Source: Ignavibacteriales bacterium UBA1304
GTDB taxonomy: Bacteria; Bacteroidota; Ignavibacteria; Ignavibacteriales; Ignavibacteriaceae
DNA length: 64,000 nucleotides
Direction of reading: 5' to 3'
Assembly (NCBI GenBank): GCA_002307295.1
Contig: DBTY01000058.1
Coordinates: 21,939-85,938, forward strand
This document shows positions 61,322-64,000 of this stretch, piece by piece. Numbering within the stretch: position 1 is the first letter of the stretch; every line of letters begins with the position of its first letter. A model generated the notes under the pieces. That model was given only the letters and a program-made list of their open reading frames with translations. It made no database searches and was not told where the DNA came from. A program made the translations under genes and the position numbers.

Positions 61322-61333
61322 TTAAACGATTTC
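61322..61333. promoter_or_regulatory. Weak LacI-type site upstream
   Basis: TTAAACGATTTC, 10 of 12 matches to the operator form TTAAACGATTAA, 48 bases before the next site. Confidence 0.35.
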
Positions 61334-61369
61334 TATAAAAAGAAGGAACTTCCTTATAAGTAAATATGT

Positions 61370-61381
61370 TTAAACGATTAA
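61370..61381. promoter_or_regulatory. LacI-type operator, upstream copy
   Basis: TTAAACGATTAA within GTTTAAACGATTAAC, 11 of 12 positions of the consensus palindrome with central CG; centre 75 bases (about seven helical turns) from the next site, which suits looping. Confidence 0.65.
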
Positions 61382-61411
61382 CTTGAATATTATTTAAATA
61401 TTAAATTTAAC

Positions 61412-61441
61412 TTGACAAAATGACAGATAAATAATTAAATT
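61412..61441 (+). promoter_or_regulatory. Promoter of the lacI-like gene
   Basis: TTGACA at 61412-61417 and TTAAAT or TAAATT at 61435-61441 are 17 to 18 bases apart. Operators lie on both sides. Confidence 0.5.
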
Positions 61442-61444
61442 AGG

Positions 61445-61474
61445 TTAATCGTTTAACTAAGTTTAAACGTTTAA
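61445..61474. promoter_or_regulatory. Two LacI-type operators just downstream of the promoter
   Basis: TTAATCGTTTAA (61445-61456) and the perfect palindrome TTAAACGTTTAA (61463-61474), centres 18 bases apart, between promoter and start codon: bound repressor would block transcription. Confidence 0.7.
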
Positions 61475-61501
61475 CCATTTTGAAAACTTTATGGTAGATA
61501 T

Positions 61502-62545
61502 ATGACGCCGACAATAAAAGATATCGCAAAAAAAGCAGATGTGTCAATTGCTACAGTTTCTCTTGTTATTCATAATAATAAACGAATATCGGAAGAGACT
61601 AAGAAAAAAGTCAATAAGGCTATAAAGGAATTAAATTATCATCCGTCAGGATCTGCCAGAGGGTTAGTTTCAGGCAAAACCGGAAACATCGGATTTATTC
61701 TTACCAACGACCACTTTCTTCGTTCTGAACCATTTTATACAAGAATTTTTCTAGGCGCAGAGTTTGAAGCGCGCGAAAAACAGTTATATATCCTTTTAAC
61801 TACCGTTCCTTCGGAAGTTAAAAAGGGGGAAAAGCTGCCGCGTTTTGTTTTAGAAAGAAATGTCGACGGCGTTATCCTGGTAGGCAAGGTTCCTGTTGAA
61901 ATTGTTAATGGACTAAAAAAATATGATTTGCCTCTGATTTTTATCGACTATGAAATCCCCATGGAAGGATATTCGGCAATTTTAATAGATAACGTAAATG
62001 GCGGAATGTCTGCCACTCAACACTTAATAAATGCCGGGCATAAAAAAATTGGTTTTATAGGCGCTGATATTAGTCACCCCAGTATTAATGACCGCTTTAC
62101 GGGATATAAAAAAGCGTTAAAATCCGCAGGAATTGAATTCAATCCTGATTTATGCATTACTGATGAAAACTATCCTGCTCGTGAAAACGGATATAAAGCT
62201 ACCAAAAAATTATTAAAAAAGAATAAAGACATTACAGGCATATTTGCCTGTAATGACGCTATGGCTATTGGCGTAATGCAATGCCTTAAGGAAAAATCAA
62301 TTAGGATTCCTGAGGATATTGCCGTTATAGGATTTGATAATGTTGAGTCCGATTTATTTATAGAACCGCCGCTTTCTACAATGAACGTTCCCAAGCTTGA
62401 AATGGGAATAGAAGCGGTGAAACTAATGTCTCAGATTTTATCAAAAAAAGTTTCATCCAGTAAAAAGATATTAATTCCGGTTGAACTTGTAAAAAGACAA
62501 TCAACAGTCGCAATTAACAACGTATCGGCAGATAAAAATAAATGA
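61502..62545 (+). CDS. LacI/GalR-family transcriptional regulator
   Basis: 347 residues. N-terminal helix-turn-helix with hinge (TIKDIAKKADVSIATVSLVI, YHPSGSARGL) and a periplasmic-binding-like sensor domain (GNIGFILTND, VDGVILVGKVP, GHKKIGFIGADISHP, AIGVMQCLKEKSIRIPEDIA, DNVESDLFIEPPLSTMNVP). It probably senses a sugar or sugar phosphate and controls itself and the dehydrogenase gene, to which it is coupled by an ATGA overlap. Palindromic sites with central CG, which LacI proteins favour, flank its promoter. Confidence 0.93.
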   Translation: MTPTIKDIAKKADVSIATVSLVIHNNKRISEETKKKVNKAIKELNYHPSGSARGLVSGKTGNIGFILTNDHFLRSEPFYTRIFLGAEFEAREKQLYILLTTVPSEVKKGEKLPRFVLERNVDGVILVGKVPVEIVNGLKKYDLPLIFIDYEIPMEGYSAILIDNVNGGMSATQHLINAGHKKIGFIGADISHPSINDRFTGYKKALKSAGIEFNPDLCITDENYPARENGYKATKKLLKKNKDITGIFACNDAMAIGVMQCLKEKSIRIPEDIAVIGFDNVESDLFIEPPLSTMNVPKLEMGIEAVKLMSQILSKKVSSSKKILIPVELVKRQSTVAINNVSADKNK

Positions 62546-63567
62546 AAGCGTTAATATTTAGAAGCCCTTTTAATATCAGCGTTGAGGAAGTTAAAACTCC
62601 TGAAATTACTCCAGACGAATTATTAATAAAAGTTGGAGCCTGCGGAGTTTGCGGAACGGATTTTAATATTTATGAAGGGAAAGCTCCGGCCGGATTAAAC
62701 GTAATTATTGGGCATGAATATGCAGGCGAAGTAATTGAAACAGGGAAAAATGTTTTCGGATTTGAGCCTGGAGATAAAGTAGCCATTGATCCCAATATCC
62801 ATTGCGGCTACTGCGAATACTGCCGCCAGGGCAGAATACATTTATGCAGCAATTTAAAAGCTTTGGGAGTAACTATTAACGGCGGGTTTGCAGAGTATTC
62901 TGCGGCGCCATTTAAACAGGCTTATAAATTGCCTGAAACGCTTGATATAAAAACGGCGGCTTTTGCCGAACCGCTTTCATGTTGTATTCACGGCATTAAT
63001 CAGGCTGACGTTGCTATGCATAATACGGTTGCAATTATTGGCGCGGGCGCTATTGGAATACTAATGCTTCAGCTGGCTCGGATAAAAGGGGCAAAAAAAA
63101 TAATTGTAGTAGAAACCGACCCTCAGAAAAGAGACCTCGCATTAATGAATAAAGCCGATTTTGTATTTGATCCTTCAGACAAAAATTTTGTACAGAATAT
63201 TAACGATGTAACTTCAGGCGGCAGCGATATTGTAATTGAATGCGCAGGCAACGCTAAAGCTGCCGAAACGGCTCTTAAAATTGCAAAGAAAGGGGGCAGG
63301 CTTATTATATTTGGGCTCTCGTCGCCTGACGCATATTTAAATATTAACCTTCAGGATTTATTTCATAAAGAATTAACAATAAAAAGTTCGCTGCTTAATC
63401 CCAATACTTTTCAAACGGCAGTAGATATGCTTGGTTCAAAAAAAATCAGTATTGAATCGTTGAATATAAAATACCTTAATCTTGATAACAGCGAAATTGT
63501 TTCGCTTTTTTCACAGCCAAGAAATCCTTCAGTAAATAAAAACATGATTTTAACTAACAATCAATAA
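62542..63567 (+). CDS. Zinc-dependent sugar-alcohol dehydrogenase (MDR family)
   Basis: 341 residues. Catalytic zinc ligands C37 (GVCGTD) and H58-E59 (GHEYAGEV); structural zinc ligands C88, C91, C94 and C102 (CGYCEYCRQGRIHLC). Rossmann motif VAIIGAGAIGILMLQLARI, with an acidic VVETD after the second strand, favouring NAD. This fits sorbitol/xylitol/threonine dehydrogenase-type enzymes that oxidise polyols or sugars in the cytoplasm. Coupled to the LacI-like gene, so probably in a sugar-induced pathway. The substrate is not certain. Confidence 0.9.
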   Translation: MKALIFRSPFNISVEEVKTPEITPDELLIKVGACGVCGTDFNIYEGKAPAGLNVIIGHEYAGEVIETGKNVFGFEPGDKVAIDPNIHCGYCEYCRQGRIHLCSNLKALGVTINGGFAEYSAAPFKQAYKLPETLDIKTAAFAEPLSCCIHGINQADVAMHNTVAIIGAGAIGILMLQLARIKGAKKIIVVETDPQKRDLALMNKADFVFDPSDKNFVQNINDVTSGGSDIVIECAGNAKAAETALKIAKKGGRLIIFGLSSPDAYLNINLQDLFHKELTIKSSLLNPNTFQTAVDMLGSKKISIESLNIKYLNLDNSEIVSLFSQPRNPSVNKNMILTNNQ

Positions 63568-63622
63568 ATAACAAATTAAATGGAAGAACAATCAATTATC
63601 GAAATAAAAAAAGGAGGTAAAA

Positions 63623-63661
63623 TTGAAAAGAATAATAAAATATCTCTTACAATTTTCCTGA
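63623..63661 (+). other. Short TTG frame after a perfect ribosome site (leader-peptide candidate)
   Basis: AAAGGAGGT (63610-63618 region) lies five bases before TTG, which opens a 12-codon frame (LKRIIKYLLQFS) ending in TGA at 63659-63661; the same frame continues afterwards to a TAA. It could be a leader peptide or the broken start of a small gene. Confidence 0.35.
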
Positions 63662-63679
63662 ACTGTTTCTGTTTTTGTG

Positions 63680-63707
63680 AATCATTTACAGCTGCTTGTA
63701 AATGATT
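63680..63707 (+). terminator. Strong hairpin before the last gene
   Basis: AATCATTTACA (63680-63690) and TGTAAATGATT (63697-63707) pair perfectly over a 6-nt loop. Without a T run, it may be an attenuator or leader hairpin. Confidence 0.5.
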
Positions 63708-63750
63708 AAGTTAACCAATTTAAGTAAGCTAAAAATAATAAGAGGATTGT

Positions 63751-64000
63751 ATGAAGGTAGTTAAACTAAATATTTCCATATTATCAATTTCTCTGTTTCT
63801 GTTTTCGTTTCTGACGGCAAATGCACAGACGATAAACAAGATCGGCGGATTTGAGAGCGATTTACCGTCATATTGGACGCAGGGATCAGTACCAGGCGGA
63901 GCTACGTTAGAATGGGCTACAGATCAGTCTCGTCATATGGGCAGATCATTAAAGATAACCAAGACAGTAACGCCAGACGTAGCGTCATGGGTATCAGAGA
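63751..64000 (+). CDS. Exported protein, 3' end outside the window
   Basis: AGAGG lies seven bases before the ATG. The 83 visible residues begin with a signal peptide (ISLFLFSFLTANAQ) and continue with IGGFESDLPSYWTQGSVPGG and HMGRSLKITKT. This pattern (G-F-E then aromatic and S-L-K-I) resembles the first strands of CBM4/9-type carbohydrate-binding jelly rolls. The protein may be another polysaccharide-related secreted protein linked to the LacI region, but that is inference from 80 residues. Confidence 0.7.
   Translation, partial: MKVVKLNISILSISLFLFSFLTANAQTINKIGGFESDLPSYWTQGSVPGGATLEWATDQSRHMGRSLKITKTVTPDVASWVSE

Noticed and set aside
63580..63705. 41-codon ATG frame before the last gene
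   Set aside because: No ribosome site, an odd Cys/Phe-rich end inside the hairpin, and a better ribosome site for another frame lies within it.

Overview
The window looks like a chromosome segment of a Gram-negative bacterium of the Ignavibacteria/Chlorobi side of Bacteroidota, with a prophage at its left end. The clues are secreted proteins ending in the type IX secretion sorting domain (Y/FPNPFNPxT), LPS core genes, an 11-subunit nuoABCDHIJKLMN operon without nuoEFG, and ordinary Shine-Dalgarno sites on host genes. The lineage is inferred from family content, not from a marker gene.

Region 1 (1 to about 17838) is the right part of a prophage inserted at the 3' end of a tRNA-Thr gene. Its left end, with any packaging and head genes, lies outside the window. 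Left to right it carries a late structural module (adaptor-like, nozzle-like, two tail-fibre-like proteins, a coiled-coil virion protein and a 1139-residue internal-protein-like product). Next comes a 480-bp non-coding stretch with a palindromic operator and a candidate antisense-strand small RNA, then a 40-residue gene, an HNH nuclease, and a three-gene accessory operon (two paralogous small proteins plus a membrane protein). A leftward replication operon starts with a lambda-O-like gene that contains an iteron-type origin; its promoter feeds a 137-nt leader with three interleaved inverted-repeat pairs. The module ends with a NinG-like HNH protein, an excisionase-like protein and a tyrosine integrase next to the tRNA.

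Region 2 (17839 to 31710) is host core and envelope: tRNA-Thr, ilvE, a small unknown gene, the LPS pair waaF-like/waaA, an orphan antitoxin-like ORF, a T9SS-secreted protein, a tetR-tolC-mfp-RND efflux operon with matching TetR operators, and a transglutaminase-like lipoprotein. Region 3 (31711 to 35499) is a low-density accessory area with an unknown membrane protein, an RDD membrane protein, a small secreted protein and several copies of local repeats, one carrying a deleted remnant of the RDD gene end.

Region 4 (35500 to 41746) is a galacto(gluco)mannan degradation operon: GH27 alpha-galactosidase, GH9 glucanase-like enzyme, AGE-family (mannobiose/cellobiose) 2-epimerase and GH26 beta-mannanase, all exported. 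A SIR2-TPR protein, a candidate anti-phage NADase with a 12-A tract at its start, follows. Region 5 (43562 to 54030) is the complex I operon on the minus strand. Region 6 (54374 to 64000) holds two T9SS-secreted proteins, a single-chain MmeI-like restriction-modification enzyme, a LacI-type regulator with several operator copies translationally coupled to a zinc sugar-alcohol dehydrogenase, and the beginning of another exported protein. One LacI-like operator match also lies upstream of the mannan operon, so the two sugar regions may be co-regulated.
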